Of a stretch of DNA of 64,000 nucleotides, positions 10,910 through 22,773 are shown in pieces (position 1 is the stretch's first letter; each line of letters begins with the position of its first letter). The position numbers and the translations under genes are program-made. This DNA comes from Megamerina dolium (lineage: Eukaryota; Arthropoda; Insecta; Diptera; Megamerinidae): assembly GCA_963854835.1 (NCBI GenBank), contig OY978526.1, positions 18,649,868-18,713,867 on the forward strand, read 5' to 3'. A model generated the notes under the pieces. That model was not told the DNA's origin. It ran no database searches and was given only the letters and a program-made list of their open reading frames with translations.

Positions 10910-11455
10910 TTAACTATGATCCGAAATTTCTGCCCACTTTACCAGGCCATGTGAAATTGTCTTGTTGATGCAGTTGCCGGTGCTCTTTCTGTTGATGATT
11001 GTTGTTGTGGATGAGGCATTTCTCTTGATCCACTTATATGAGATTGAGCTAATGTGATGTCCATCAGTTCGCTCATTTCGGGTGATATATTTGGATACTG
11101 TCATATTTTCCAACATCAAATTATTGCTGTGAATACTTGATGACAAATCTTGCTGTTGTTGTCGGTGATTTTCTTCTATTTGTTCTGCTTTAGTTGTTGT
11201 TGTTATTAATACGGTTGAGATGATGGTGCTACTGCTAATTGCCGTTGTTGTTGTATTCGCAATAGCACGCCTTTGATTAATTTGCAAATTGCACTTTTCC
11301 AATGTTTGTGCCGCACAATCTACTGCAACTTGCTGCATTTCGTCGTTCATATCAGCATTTTTTAATAACTGCCTTACGTTCAGACATTTTGTTATATTTG
11401 TTGTTCGTTTATGATTTTCCGAATGGTTAAGCCTTTCGTTGGTAGCTAATACCAT
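10910..11455 (-). CDS. 181-codon open frame with dynein light chain-like start
   Basis: ATG at 11455 and a stop at 10910. Residues 27-55 or so (LLKNADMNDEMQQVAVDCAA, then QTLEKCN) match the N-terminal part of LC8-type dynein light chain. The 26 residues before this lie over what would be the 5' UTR and an alternative ATG (see 11285-11387). After QTLEKCNLQ the similarity to LC8 stops and a Thr/Ser/Ile/Asn-rich tail runs to GLVKWAEISDHS. The tail shows no known domain. The frame may be fortuitous, or a remnant exon. It lies in the LTR-like insertion. Confidence 0.3.
   Translation of the reverse strand: MVLATNERLNHSENHKRTTNITKCLNVRQLLKNADMNDEMQQVAVDCAAQTLEKCNLQINQRRAIANTTTTAISSSTIISTVLITTTTKAEQIEENHRQQQQDLSSSIHSNNLMLENMTVSKYITRNERTDGHHISSISYKWIKRNASSTTTIINRKSTGNCINKTISHGLVKWAEISDHS
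11285..11387 (-). pseudogene. Dynein light chain (LC8/ctp-like) N-terminal fragment
   Basis: On the minus strand an ATG at 11387 gives MSERKAVIK, the LC8 start. One extra A in the following A run shifts the frame, which then continues NADMNDEMQQVAVDCAAQTL and EKCN. This covers about the first 35 of roughly 89 residues; the conserved rest (KKEFD... and the WHCIVG motif) is absent. LC8 is a small cytoplasmic hub protein in dynein and myosin V motors. Here only a frameshifted piece is left. Loss after about residue 35 could mark an exon boundary or a retrocopy break. The upstream AT-rich leader (AAATATAACAAA) looks like a UTR. Confidence 0.6.
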
Positions 11456-11743
11456 TATTCAAAGATATGTAAATCAAACCTTGATTTATTCAACTATTCT
11501 CGTTATCGAGAGGCATTAATTTAAGTTTCCACCGAAAAGCACGCAAATTGCAAGACAATTGTTTTTTATGTACTTGCTTTGTACAAAAGAATAAACACTC
11601 GAGATATATATATGAGTTTATGTGTATTATTTATTATAAAAAAAACATCACGGGATACAAATTTGTAACTTTAGTTATACTTTTAATTATGCTAGTACGT
11701 ACTATATCGAGATAAAAATATATATATAAAAAAAAAAAAAAAA

Positions 11744-13349
11744 ATCTCCTTACAGTCGGCTGGGGCCGACCAAACTATACCCTGCATATGTAGATTTATA
11801 TATAAAAAGTTTACTCGAATATCCAACTTTTTTTTATTTCCACTTTTTGAGAAACAATTTTTGCATGTACTACTAATTTACACCCGAAATATGATTGACT
11901 TTGACGAAGTAAAAGGATTTTAAGATAATTCCGAGGCTTAGTATAGGAGCTATATAAAAAGTGGGCGTGGCTTACCACTTTCTAGTAAATCCAATTAATT
12001 TTTCAATGTTAATCCACACCTTAAATTTGGTGTCCTACGTTGAATAGTTTCTAAGTTATGGTGGTTAACATTTTTGTTTAATTTCCTCAACTTTGTATGG
12101 GAGCCCCAATAAGAAGTGGGCGTGGTACGCTGATTTTTCGCCAGATTATTTCCGACTACGATATTAATTTAAGTGTCAATTATGGTTATTCTAGACAGAA
12201 GATTGCCGAAGTTACAGCTGTTTCAATTTAAAATTTGTATGGGGGCTACGATAAACACTGGGCGTGGTACGCCCATTTTCCGTGAGCCTAGTTGCTCGTA
12301 CAATACTAATCCATACCCTAAGTCTCGTTGTCCTAGGCTAAATGGTTTGTAAGCTATGGAGCTTAAAATTTTAGTTTAATTCACTCGACTTTGTATGGGA
12401 GACCCATGAAGGAGTGGGCGTGGCACACTGATTTTCTGCCAGATTTTTGCCGACTACGATATTAATTTAAGTGTCAATTATGGTTATTCTAGACAGAAGG
12501 TTGCCGAAGTTACAGCTGTTTCAATTTAAAATTTGTATGGGGGCTACGATAAACACTGGGCGTGGTACGCCCATTTTCTGTGAGCCTAGTTGCTCGTACA
12601 ATACTAATCCATACCTTAAATCTCGTTATTCTACGCTGAATAGTTTGCAAGTTATAACCGGTAACATTTTTTTTAATTTCCACAACTTTGTATGGGAGAC
12701 CCAAAAAGGAGTGGGCGTGGCACATTGATTTTCTGCCATATTATTTCCGACTACGATATTAATCTAAGTGTCAATTATGGTTATTCTAGACAGAAGATTG
12801 TAGAAGTTACAGCAGTTTCAATTTAAAAGAAGTACAGACACTTTGTATGGGAGCTACACTAGAAAGTAGGCGTGGCTCATCCACTTTTGGTGAGGTTATA
12901 AAGTAGTATAATATAACTCTATGTGCAAAATATTGTTGTCCCAAATGGTATATTGTGTGAGTTATAGCAAGTTAAAGATTTTGAAAATTTCGAGGTTAGT
13001 CGCTTTGAATGCTTGGTGTGGGCGTGGTTATTGACCGATCATGCCCAATATCAATCCCCTCCGTACTCTTGGATCATAGATTACTTATGCCAAATTTTAT
13101 CGAAATAGCTCAATATTTACTCAAGTTATCGTGCGAACCAGCCAGGTGACAGACAGACGGACGGACAGACGGACGGACGGACGGACGGACGGACGGACGG
13201 ACGGACGGACATCGTTAAATCGAAAATTTAATCGACGCTGATCACGAATATATATCCATGTCTATATCTCCGGAGATTCCTTCAAGTGGACACAAACATC
13301 TGACCGAAATGAATATACCATGCATATTGCATTATGCAGGGTATAAAAA
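11744..13349 (-). mobile_element. Helentron/DINE-1-like element, 8 modules
   Basis: Non-coding element of about 1.6 kb, in the opposite sense to the pair at 18324-20971. It has perfect 13-bp subterminal inverted repeats, TATACCCTGCATA at 11776-11788 and TATGCAGGGTATA at 13333-13345. Outside the left one is a 6-bp-stem hairpin (GTCGGC TGGG GCCGAC, 11755-11770). Near the other end is an ACGG tetranucleotide tract (13157-13210). Between them are eight units of about 142-156 bp, each with a GGGCGTGG core (near 11962, 12116, 12258, 12414, 12557, 12713, 12866 and 13018). Subterminal repeats, a GTCY-type microsatellite and a 3' hairpin are the hallmarks of HINE/DINE-1 elements. No protein is encoded. 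Confidence 0.75.
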
Positions 13350-13512
13350 GTCGCGCACTGTCCGTATTGTTCGGGAAAAAATATACAAGTAAAGAAAAAA
13401 AAGAAGAACAAGAACAAACGAACGACTGCTGACTGATCAAGTCAGAGTTGCATTCGCCTTCTATAAAGGTGTCACCAGACAATGCGCGTGACATAATTTT
13501 CTGGCGTAGACA

Positions 13513-13795
13513 GAACCATTTAAATAAGGCTGGATATACAAAGAAGCTCGATGTTCCTATCTATGGCGAATGATTTTGCTGATGAAAAATTCACCTCAAG
13601 AGAAGCTTGTGAAAATCGACTGTCCCAGTTTTTTACCAATTGGGACGAGGGTTTCTATGAGAGTGGCATTATGAAATTACCTTCAAAATGGCAACAAGTT
13701 ATAGAACAACACGGTGCATATTTGACCTAAATCGGATCATCCTAACTATGCTAAATAAAACCTTCAATTTAATGCAAAAATAATGGATTTCTTTT
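13513..13795 (+). mobile_element. Mariner, right half of the split copy
   Basis: Resumes at GAACCATTTAAATAAGGCTGG, continuing the left half that stops at 10742. After KKLDV an internal deletion of about 0.5 kb jumps to LSMANDFADEKF, so the whole catalytic core is missing. The C-terminus (SREACENRLSQFF, IMKLPSKWQQVIEQHGAYLT) is readable to a TAA near 13729. The right terminal repeat ends near 13795 (AATAATGGATTTCTTTTTAC). Confidence 0.85.
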
Positions 13796-15590
13796 TACTC
13801 GACTTTATACAATTTTATTTAAATGCCCTCGAAGAAAATGTTTAATGATTTTCTTTCAAATTAATCATCTGATATTACAATAAGTTTCCATTTAATGTTG
13901 GATCCGGAGCATTATTGGAATTAAGAAGATTATGATACTAGCATAGCTGATTTGTCTTTAAGCATTGTATTCACTTTTTCTTTTTTAGCTCACTATGCAA
14001 CATATTTTCTCTGTTTGGTAGACGCTGTATTGATTAAATTTTTTGGGTTTGATACAAAAATTAAATAAAAAACTTTATATTTTAAATGTTGTTGTTGTTG
14101 TTGTTGTAGTATTATCCTACATAATAAAATTCTAATGAGGAACTAACTTTACAACATAATCAAGAAAAAATGTGTGTAGTGAAAAAATACCTTAATGAAG
14201 ACCTCCATCATTATCCAAAATTACATTCCTCATCACTTCCTGTTCACTATAAAATTTAATACAATGATTGTATTAAATTTGTATACAATTCTCTATTACT
14301 ATAACAAGAATTCGCGGTGTTTTGTGTTACAATAAAAACCAATTTTTTATAAAAATGTCAATTTTGTACGGCAGCCCTCATACTGGGGTAAATATCGTCT
14401 GAGAAAATAATTGAATAGAAGAATTACTATAAGCCGGTCTTGCATTTTAGCAGTCTATGGGCATCTGTTTAGCAATTATGGTATTATTTGTCAATTTTCA
14501 GTTGTTGTTTGTTGTTTTCAGTTGTTAATTTTGTAGATGAGCCTTTCTGAAGAGTAGAGCTAAGGAGTAAGCATTTCGACGATATTACATTTCAGCATTC
14601 CATGGAATGACGTCTGAGCAATTTTAAGGTTATTTGTCAATTTTCAGGAGATTTTTAATGAATTTTTTAAGTGATTGAAAAAATAATCATATTGACGGTA
14701 TTACATATCAGCATTCCATGGAACGATGTCTGATCAATGTAGAGGTTATTTGTTAATTTTAAGGTACTTTTTAGTTAATTTAAAAAGGGATAGGCTACAT
14801 AAGATGTAAAAATAGAGTGTAAGAATGTTGATGAAAAGTTTTTAGTAACAAAAATAAATGGTAGTGGATTATAAATATATTTTACCCTCTTTGGGCATCA
14901 TGGGAGCAGTTTGAGTGAAATTTTATAAAAACTTACATTTTTGTCCGAAAATAGTAACTTCATCTATTTACCAAATTTTTAAAATATTCATTTGAAAATA
15001 CGCTTTCCTTAGATAACGTATTAAAAAAACTATTTAATTGATCATAAGAGAGCATAACCATATTCGCACCATGGTGATAAAAGTTGAATTTGCATCTCAA
15101 AATTTCGTTGTGCATGTAACAAGAGTGACAATAATATTCTCCTCCGGATGCTCATGAATTTCAAATGAAGCATCAATGGTAATCCTAAAAATATTCATTA
15201 AAAATATTAATTGAAATATACAGATTCATTTGATTATTCTTTTTACAAAAGCATATTACACATCAACATATACAATTGTAGCTTTCTGTATCTAAGTATT
15301 ATGGTTAAAAGTACTTTAATGGCTAAAGAAAATAGTTATATTGTGTGTATGTGTACACAAAAATCCAGAAGAAACGAATAAATGTTGATTTCATTTTTAG
15401 AATAGATAATTTCCATTAAGCTTATTCATACCTATATTTTCTTTGTTTTTTTTTTTTTTTTTGCAAACCAAAAATATCATTGTTGGATTTGCATTTGAAT
15501 GCGCTTATATTAGAGTACAATAATGTCACTTTATAAGAACAATATTTTGAAACAAAAGCAGTCAAATGGGAAGAATAAACAAACAACAAC
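13796..15590. repeat. AT-rich region with decayed ~117-bp direct repeat
   Basis: A sequence containing CAGCATTCCATGGAA recurs at about 14593 and 14710 with the same following order (GTCTGA, AAGGTTATTTGT, AATTTTA), and a weaker third unit precedes it near 14460. GTT tract at 14084-14109 and a T run at 15447-15462. No gene is seen. Confidence 0.5.
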
Positions 15591-15617
15591 AAAAAACATA
15601 TTAAATGATAATGATAA

Positions 15618-15619
15618 TA

Positions 15620-15651
<32 letters not shown>
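15618..15651. repeat. GAT trinucleotide tract
   Basis: About eleven GAT/TGA units. An apparent Asp-rich open frame over it is a by-product of the repeat. Confidence 0.9.
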
Positions 15652-15790
15652 ATTACCGAGGCTGATACTACCACCTTCATTGCATTTGAAAGCAATATCA
15701 GTGGTACTCTTTCGCTCTCCTTGACATATTTTCATAACTCATGTCATTTAATTTAGCAAATATCACGAATTTCATAAAAGCAATTGAATG

Positions 15791-15792
<2 letters not shown>

Positions 15793-15822
<30 letters not shown>

Positions 15823-15829
15823 ACTACTA
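15793..15829. repeat. CTG then CTA trinucleotide tract
   Basis: Eight or more CTG units passing into CTA units. Non-coding context. Confidence 0.85.
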
Positions 15830-18323
15830 ATGTCATACAACAAAGAACATGCTAACAATAGTACAATGGTACTCATATAATATACGAGTGCTTGCATCTA
15901 AATACATGTGTATGTATGCATGCACATTCGTATATAAGTACAACAAGGGGTGCATACTCGTCTATACGTAGCTAGAAAAAAGAGGCTCAATACAACAATG
16001 GAATTTTAGCAGCAATGCTGTAAAATATACAGCAACAACAATAATAGATAATGAAGCAAAACATAGAATAAGTGCAACAAAAAAAAAAAATACTAACAAA
16101 CATGCTGAACAAGAAGTTGCTTCCTGATGCTGCTGCTGCAGTTAAAGAAGCAAAACAAGCTTGAATCGATGTAGAAGAAGAAAAAAGAACAAGCTAAAGT
16201 GGAAGTTATCACATAAACAAAAGGCAAATATTGTGCACTTGTGCAATTTATATTGCAAAACAATTGTCATTAGAGAAAATGCCGCACAATGGTGGCAAAC
16301 AAGCAAAAAAAAAAATTTATATATAAGACAACCATATCACAATAATAAAACAAAACAAACAACACCATCGAAACACTAAAACAATCTGCTATTGCCACCG
16401 GAACAAATAATAATAACAACATTCTATATACGACGATACGATACGAAATGAAAAAAAAAGAAAAAAATACACGCAAGATTGTTGTTCAAGGAACATTTTC
16501 AGAACAACAACAACAAAAAACGTGAGCAATATTCGTATAAACACACACACACACACACACACAGCAAATAGAATAGAAAATGCAGGGAGACAACAACAAC
16601 AACACACAAAAGAAAAGCTACCAAGAAAATGGCAACTGTCACATGTGAAGTGCTCAACTAACAGCCAGGCAGGCAGGCATGCATATAGTCATATGTATTG
16701 TATATGAAAACATCCAGGCTGGTATGTATGTACCTAGTATTTTTAGCAACGTTTTATGGTCGGTGAAGCTTAAGTACTCGAAAATTCCACGTAATGTACT
16801 TTTGAATGTGAATTGTACATAATAAGCAAACAAGCATGCACAAAACATAAGCCATATGATAGAGGTAGCAATACTAGCTAGCTAGCTGGGCTTTTAAATT
16901 AGAAACTGCATTGGAGCAAAAGCAAAAGAAATAATAAAAAAACTGAAAATAAATAAATAAACATAAAGAGAATGTTTTACAGATGGCAATGTTGTTCATT
17001 TGAAACTACTGCTGCTGCTTCTCCATTCTCAAAGAAGTTAAACCGAAATTGCAATACAGTCGCTTGGTTAGGTTGGCGGCCATATTGCTTTGTGCAAAAA
17101 TTCCCAACACTTTTTCTTCATTAGTAAGTATGTATATATGTTTTTGCGACACATAATGAAATCAGTTTTTATTCACACACACATACACACACACACACAC
17201 AAATTTGTACAAATGGATAGGTAAAAACTTAAGTATTGTATTTATGTGTGTATACTTATATGCATGTATTGTACGCTCAACTAAGCATATAGCATTTTAT
17301 TAAAATTCCACATCAAAATCATTAAATTATTAATTTTTTAATCCTTTTTATTATTTTTTTTTTTTATTAATTTTCTTAACATTTGTGGTATAGCATTTTC
17401 TTAGCATCTTAGCATTTTCTTATAATACCATTTCTTATAGTCATGACTTGATATAAACAAACATTTTAAACATTTTAAAATTACATCTAAAGGGAACTCC
17501 AATTGGAAATTTCTAGTTGGCTGGTAAATATATTACTTTCGAAAAAAAAACACTATTGAAGAAGTCAAAACAGTGACTTTGTATGGAAGCTGTATAAAAT
17601 TGTGTTATGACACTGACAACTTTTCGTAAAAATATCGAAGACAATTGAAAGTGGACCGCATCATGCTGTACAATTTTCTTGAAACTTGTTATTGGTGATC
17701 TAAGATCTAAGTGTGTTTATTCACAGGAGATAATTGTCAAAAACGCCCTAGAGTAAACATGTCATTCAGGTGACCAAAGCAAATTGAGATGAGCTCTCAA
17801 ATGGCCGCTCAGGGATCACAATAACAAAACTTGCTCACAAAAATGATTTACCTTGCGACATTTAATTCGTTCTGTGGATAATTTAAGCCTCGTAATATTG
17901 CGGATTACTTGAATAAAAATATTCTCAAAATGCCATCGTTAGTTCAAAGCAACTTCTATATGTTCTGAACTAAAAGAGATTTATTACCAACTTGGTTAAA
18001 TGTCAGTGCATTAAATCAAAATCAGTCAGCATTACTTTATACTCGTATGTACACCTGTGACCTGGCTCAACGAAAATCGTAAAATTTGAGCCTTTTGAAG
18101 CATTTGGCCCCTTAAAGAAACAAAAAGGCATTCCAGATGTGTACTCGCCTACTTTTACATTGTAGTATTTTAAGAAAAGTTTCAATTTTGCACGAAAAAT
18201 GTAGAGACAAAGCAAATACATATGTTCGGCTGGAATATTATGGAGAAAATTTTGATAAAAGCCAGCCATACCATTAGCTGCTATAAGGACGATCTCTGCG
18301 TAAATATGGAGATAAATATCGAT
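15830..18323. other. AT-rich spacer with CA tracts
   Basis: CA tracts at about 16538-16563 and 17176-17202, an AGGC-type tract near 16663-16680 and GCTA repeats at 16875-16888. An open frame of 111 codons on the minus strand (18003-18338) contains YYNVKVGEYTSGMPFCFFKG, which I cannot assign and which runs into Helentron sequence at one end. No other gene candidate was found. Confidence 0.5.
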
Positions 18324-19670
18324 TTTTATACCCTGCATAATGCAATATGCATGGTATATTCATTTCGGTCAGATGTTTGTGTCCACTTGAAGGAATCTCC
18401 GGAGATATAGACATAGATATATATTCGTGATCAGCGTCGCTTAAATTTTCGATTTAACGATGTCCGTCCGTCCGTCCGTCCGTCCGTCCGTCCGTCTGTC
18501 TGTCACCTGGCTGGTTCGCACGATAACTTGAGTAAATATTGAGCTATTTCGATGAAATTTGGCGTAAGTAATCTATGATCCAAGGGTACGGAGGGGATTG
18601 ATATTGGGCATGATCGGTCAATAACCACGCCCACACCAAGCATTCAAAGCGACTAACCTCGAAATTTTTAAAATCTTTAACTTGCTATAACTCATATAAT
18701 ATACCACTTGGGACAACAATATTTGGCACATAGACTTACATTATACTACTATATAACCTCGCCAAAAGTGGTTAAGCCACGCCTACTTTTTAGCGTAGCT
18801 CTCATACAAAGTGTCTGTACTTCTTTTAAATTGAAACAGCTGTAACTTCTACAATCTTCTGTCCAGAATAACCATAATTAACACTTAGATTAACATGGTA
18901 GTCGGAAATAATATGGCACAAAATCAGTGTGCCCCGCCCACTCCTTCATGGGTCTCCCATACAAAGTTGCGGAAATTAAAAAAATGTTACCGTTTATAAC
19001 TTGCAAACTATTCAGCGTAGAATAACGAAATTTAAGGTGTGGATTAATATGGGATGGATTAATATTAAATGGGCGCACCACGCCCACTGTTTATTGTAGC
19101 CCCCATACAAATTTTAAATTGAAACAGCTGTAACTTCGGCAATCTTCTGCCTAAAATAACCATAATTGACACTGAGATTAACATGGTAGTCGTCAAAAAT
19201 CTGGCAGAAAATCAATGTGCCACGCCCACTCCTTCATGAGTCTCCCATACAAAGTCAAAGGAATTAAACTAAAACTTTTAAGCTCCATAACTTACAAACC
19301 ATTTAGCGTAGGACAACCAAATTTAAGGTGTGGATTGATATTGAAAAATTAATTAGATATACCAGAAAGAGATACGTCACGCCCACTTTTTATATAGCTT
19401 CCGTACAAAGTCTCGGATTTATCTTAAACATTAAAACACCCATAACTTACTAATTAATACGCCTAGGTCAACCCATTGCAACCTATGTAGTTTAGTATTA
19501 TAGGCAGAAATTGATCCTCCAATATTGGTGAGGTACGCCTGCTTCTTAATGTAGGTCCTATACAAAGTAGTGGAAGAAAAGGATGGATATACGAGCAAAC
19601 TTTTTATATATACCTCTGCATATGCAGGGTATAATTTGGTCGGCCCCAGCCGACTGTAAGGAGATTTTTA
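18324..19670 (+). mobile_element. Helentron/DINE-1-like element, 7 modules
   Basis: Same family as 11744-13349, plus orientation. Starts TTTTTATACCCTGCATAATG with the 13-bp subterminal repeat, followed by a short palindromic stretch (GCATAATGCAATATGCATGG), then a CCGT tract (18462-18500) passing into CTGT. Seven CACGCC-type cores occur near 18628, 18775, 18932, 19077, 19222, 19377 and 19525. It ends with TATGCAGGGTATA and the hairpin at 19639-19654, then TGTAAGGAGATTTTT. Six bases separate it from the next copy, which has the same orientation. Non-coding. Confidence 0.78.
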
Positions 19671-19676
19671 TATATT

Positions 19677-20971
19677 TTTATACCCTGCATAATGCAATAT
19701 GCATGGTATATTCATTTTGGTCAGATGTTTGTGTCCACTTGAAGGAATCTCCGGAGATATAGACATAGATATATATTCGTCATCAGCGTCGATTAAATTT
19801 TCGATTTAACGATGTCCGTCCGTCCGTCCGTCCGTCCGTCCGTCCGTCCGTCTGTCTGTCACCTGGCTGGTTCGCACGATAACTTGAGTAAATATTGAGC
19901 TATTTCGATGAAATTTGGCATAAGTAATCTATGATCCAAGGGTACGGAGGGGATTGATATTGGGCATGATCGGTCAATAACCACGCCCACACCAAGCATT
20001 CAAAGCGACTAACCTCGAAATTTTCAGAATCTTTAACTTGCTATAACTCACATAATATACCACTTAGGACAACAATATTTCGCTCATAGAGTTACATTAT
20101 ACTACTATATAACCTCGCCAAAAGTGGGTGAGCCACGCCTACTTTCTAGCGTAGCTCCCATACAAAGTGTCTGTACTTCTTTTAAATTGAAACTACTGTA
20201 ACTTCTACAATCTTCTGTCTAGAATAACCATAATTGACACTTAGATTAACATGGTAGTCGGAAATAATATGGCACAAAATCAGTGTGCCCCGCCCACTCC
20301 TTCATGGGTCTCCCATACAAAGTTGCGGAAATTAAAAAAAATGTTACCGGTTATAACTTGCAAACTATTCAGCGTAGAATAACGAGATTTAAGATGTGGA
20401 TTAGTATTGTACGAGCAACTAGGCTCACAGAAAATGGGCGCACCACGCCCAGTGTTTATCGTAGCCCCCATACAAATTTTAAATTGAAACAGCTGTAACT
20501 TCGGCAATCTTCTGTCTAGAATAACCATAATTGACACTTAAATTAATATCGTAGTCGGAAAGAATCTGGCGAAAAATCAGCGTACCACGCCCACTTCTTA
20601 TTGGGGCTCCCATACAAAGTTGAGGAAATTAAACAAAAATGTTAACCACCATAACTTAGAAACTATTCAACGTAGGACACCAAATTTAAGGTGTGGATTA
20701 ACATTGAAAAATTAATTGGATTTACTAGAAAGTGGTAAGCCACGCCCACTTTTTATATAGCTCCCATACTAAGCCTCGGAATTATCTTAAAATCCTTTTA
20801 CTTCGTCAAAGTCAACCATATTTCGGGTGTAAATTAGTAGTATATGCAAAAATTGTTTCTCGAAAAGTGGAAATAAAAGAAAAGTTGGATATTCGAGTAA
20901 ACTTTTTATATATAAATCTACATATGCAGGGTATAGTTTGGTCGGCCCCAGCCGACTGTAAGGAGATTTTT
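19677..20971 (+). mobile_element. Helentron/DINE-1-like element, 6 modules
   Basis: Direct-tandem partner of the previous element. Starts TTTTATACCCTGCATAATGC, with a CCGT tract at 19815-19855. CACGCC cores lie near 19981, 20133, 20288, 20443, 20585 and 20740, so spacings are 152, 155, 155, 142 and 155 bp. Each module pairs the core with a CTCCCATACAAAG box some 20 bases later. It closes with TATGCAGGGTATA and the perfect hairpin GTCGGC CCCA GCCGAC (20941-20956). The short translated frames within it are module artefacts. Confidence 0.78.
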
Positions 20972-22525
20972 TACGTTCATTTTGTATGAGAGCACCCCTA
21001 AGAGGAGAATATTGAGAGTAAGTGTCTTCAGAAAAAATGTTTACTACTAAAAAAATGAATGGGGATCTGTCATATATTGGGCCAAATCATTTTTCGCAAC
21101 ACCCTTTCTATAGAAGGCAGCTTTGATTGTATATATCTGGTTTGTGAACATATTTCAATACAATACTTGGTAGTTATTTATTTGATCTTAATTAATTTTC
21201 CATAATCATACTATGTACATTATATTTGTTTGTATGAAATTCTTTTTCAAATTGACTTCAAGTCATTTTAATTCGAATATAAATTGAAGTTATAAATAAT
21301 ATAATGTATACTTCATACAAATTATACTATTAATACCTACATGCAAAATAAAATGAAATTGGTGCAATTTCTTATTTCTAATAGATTTCTATGTTTTCAT
21401 TTACAAATCTATTAGCATATACATTTATAAATGCTTTTCTTTCATAGAATCGTACCAAACAAAAGAAATTGATATGGTAATTATGCTTGAGTTGAATGCT
21501 GAACTAATATGTAGCTTGCCATATTTAAATATACTTTTTCATTCTTCTTGGCATTTGAGCAAATCTTTCATTCATTCATTGATTCATTCAACTAACTATT
21601 TTTTTTTTTAAATATAAATCATCGAAGCTGAAATTTCTTACTCAATAATTTAGATGTGAAGTGATTTGTAAATGTATGTACTATTCAACTTCATCATATC
21701 ATTCAATCAGCGTATTGTATATGGTAACGGTTTTCATAATTAAACGAGCATTGCTAGTTCTATGCAGTTAAGTTTAAAAGAAAATACTCAACAGAGTTAT
21801 AAAATAATTAATATAGTCATCAAAGAGAAATTTCAACCTTCAGTAGAAGGAGCAATTATTGAAAATATTGCCAATGCGCGATATCTTTGTGATAAACACG
21901 ACGCAAAATGTCTCCTAATGTTATATGACATATTCGTATATAAGTCATGTAAATCTGAATACCCCTTGTAATTTTTTACTTAGTATAATATCGCTTGAAA
22001 TCATCCTAAATATTCTAAAATATTTTGGGAATATTAACTTCAAAAATTATCCAATTTACAGTCTAATGACACAACATAGCAGTTAAAATTTTGCAGCCGC
22101 CAACTATTATAATTTATGATGTTTTAGGGAAATTACAAAAAAAAAAAAAAATTATAATGAAATTCATATACAATATAATCATATCATCGTCAAAACTATC
22201 GATATAACCGCATTTTATCATTATAAATACCTAAGAGTACATACAACAAATACTATATGTAGACGTGATATTAAAAACAACAACATGTCGAAAACACTGG
22301 ATCATTCTCAATAATAAAAGCAAACGACGGTGACGACGACGACGACAACGACGACAACGACGACAACGAGAACGATAATGACAATAAAAACAAGAACAAC
22401 AAATTGGTGTTGCAACTGCAATACAGAATTAGTATATGTAGTAGGGGTGCTAATATTCTCGAATCTAACTGATCCCGGGAAATTCGCACAATGATGCAAT
22501 TTAGTTCGAAAATTTATAAAATAAA
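20972..22525. other. AT-rich spacer
   Basis: Bases 20980-21070 resemble a unit seen at 14520-14640 and 35400-35640 (TTTTGTA..GAG, AGAGTAAGTGT, AAAATGTTTAC). A GAC/AAC tract lies at 22328-22370. No gene is supported. Confidence 0.45.
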
Positions 22526-22583
22526 AAAAAAAATAAATATGTGGCACTTAAAGCCCCAAAGGGCTCATTGGCCAAGCTTCTCT
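22526..22583 (-). mobile_element. 5'-truncated SINE (type 1 tail)
   Basis: Only the 3' about 58 bp of the SINE is present (GTGGCACTTAAAGCCCC, GGCTCATTGGCCAAGC). The flanks AAAATTTATAAAATAAA at 22509-22525 and from about 22587 form a target duplication of about 17 bp. A severe 5' truncation with a clean duplication is the mark of LINE-type target-primed reverse transcription. Confidence 0.8.
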
Positions 22584-22773
22584 ATAAAATTTATAAAATA
22601 AAGGTAAAGTTTATTTTCAATTTATATAAAAATAATCAAATGGCAATTAACTCATTATGAGCAAGTAAACGTGATTAAGATAAGCATTTCCAAAAGTCGA
22701 ATAATTGAACTAATCAGTTTTTATTAATTTGAATATAATTAAAATTTAAAACAATTTCTAATTAATTACTTAT

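Larger units (their letters stand above)
10743..13512. mobile_element. TG...CA insertion with 5-bp target duplication (LTR-like)
   Basis: Starts TGTGTATGTGAGAGAG and ends GGCGTAGACA, flanked by GAACC on both sides (10738-10742 and 13513-13517). The empty site is known from the other mariner copies (TTGGAACCATTTAAA), so the 5-bp duplication is secure. TG...CA ends plus a 5-bp duplication are typical of LTR retrotransposons (BEL, Copia and some Gypsy). Without the Helentron-like element at 11744-13349 it is about 1.16 kb. No internal LTR pair, primer site or pol gene is seen, so it may be a solo LTR or an internally deleted element. The class is inferred from the ends only. Confidence 0.55.

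Noticed and set aside
12471..12728. 85-codon frame repeated almost identically at 20280-20537
   Set aside because: Both lie in homologous modules of the Helentron-like elements. The sharing reflects element copies, and the frame is not kept between modules.
15523..15756. Asp-rich 77-codon frame
   Set aside because: Pure product of the GAT tract; no homologous flanks.
18003..18338. 111-codon minus-strand frame with YYNVKVGEYTSGMPFCFFKG
   Set aside because: It looks slightly protein-like but matches no family I know, and its start lies in the Helentron end. Not supported as a gene; a protein search would decide.
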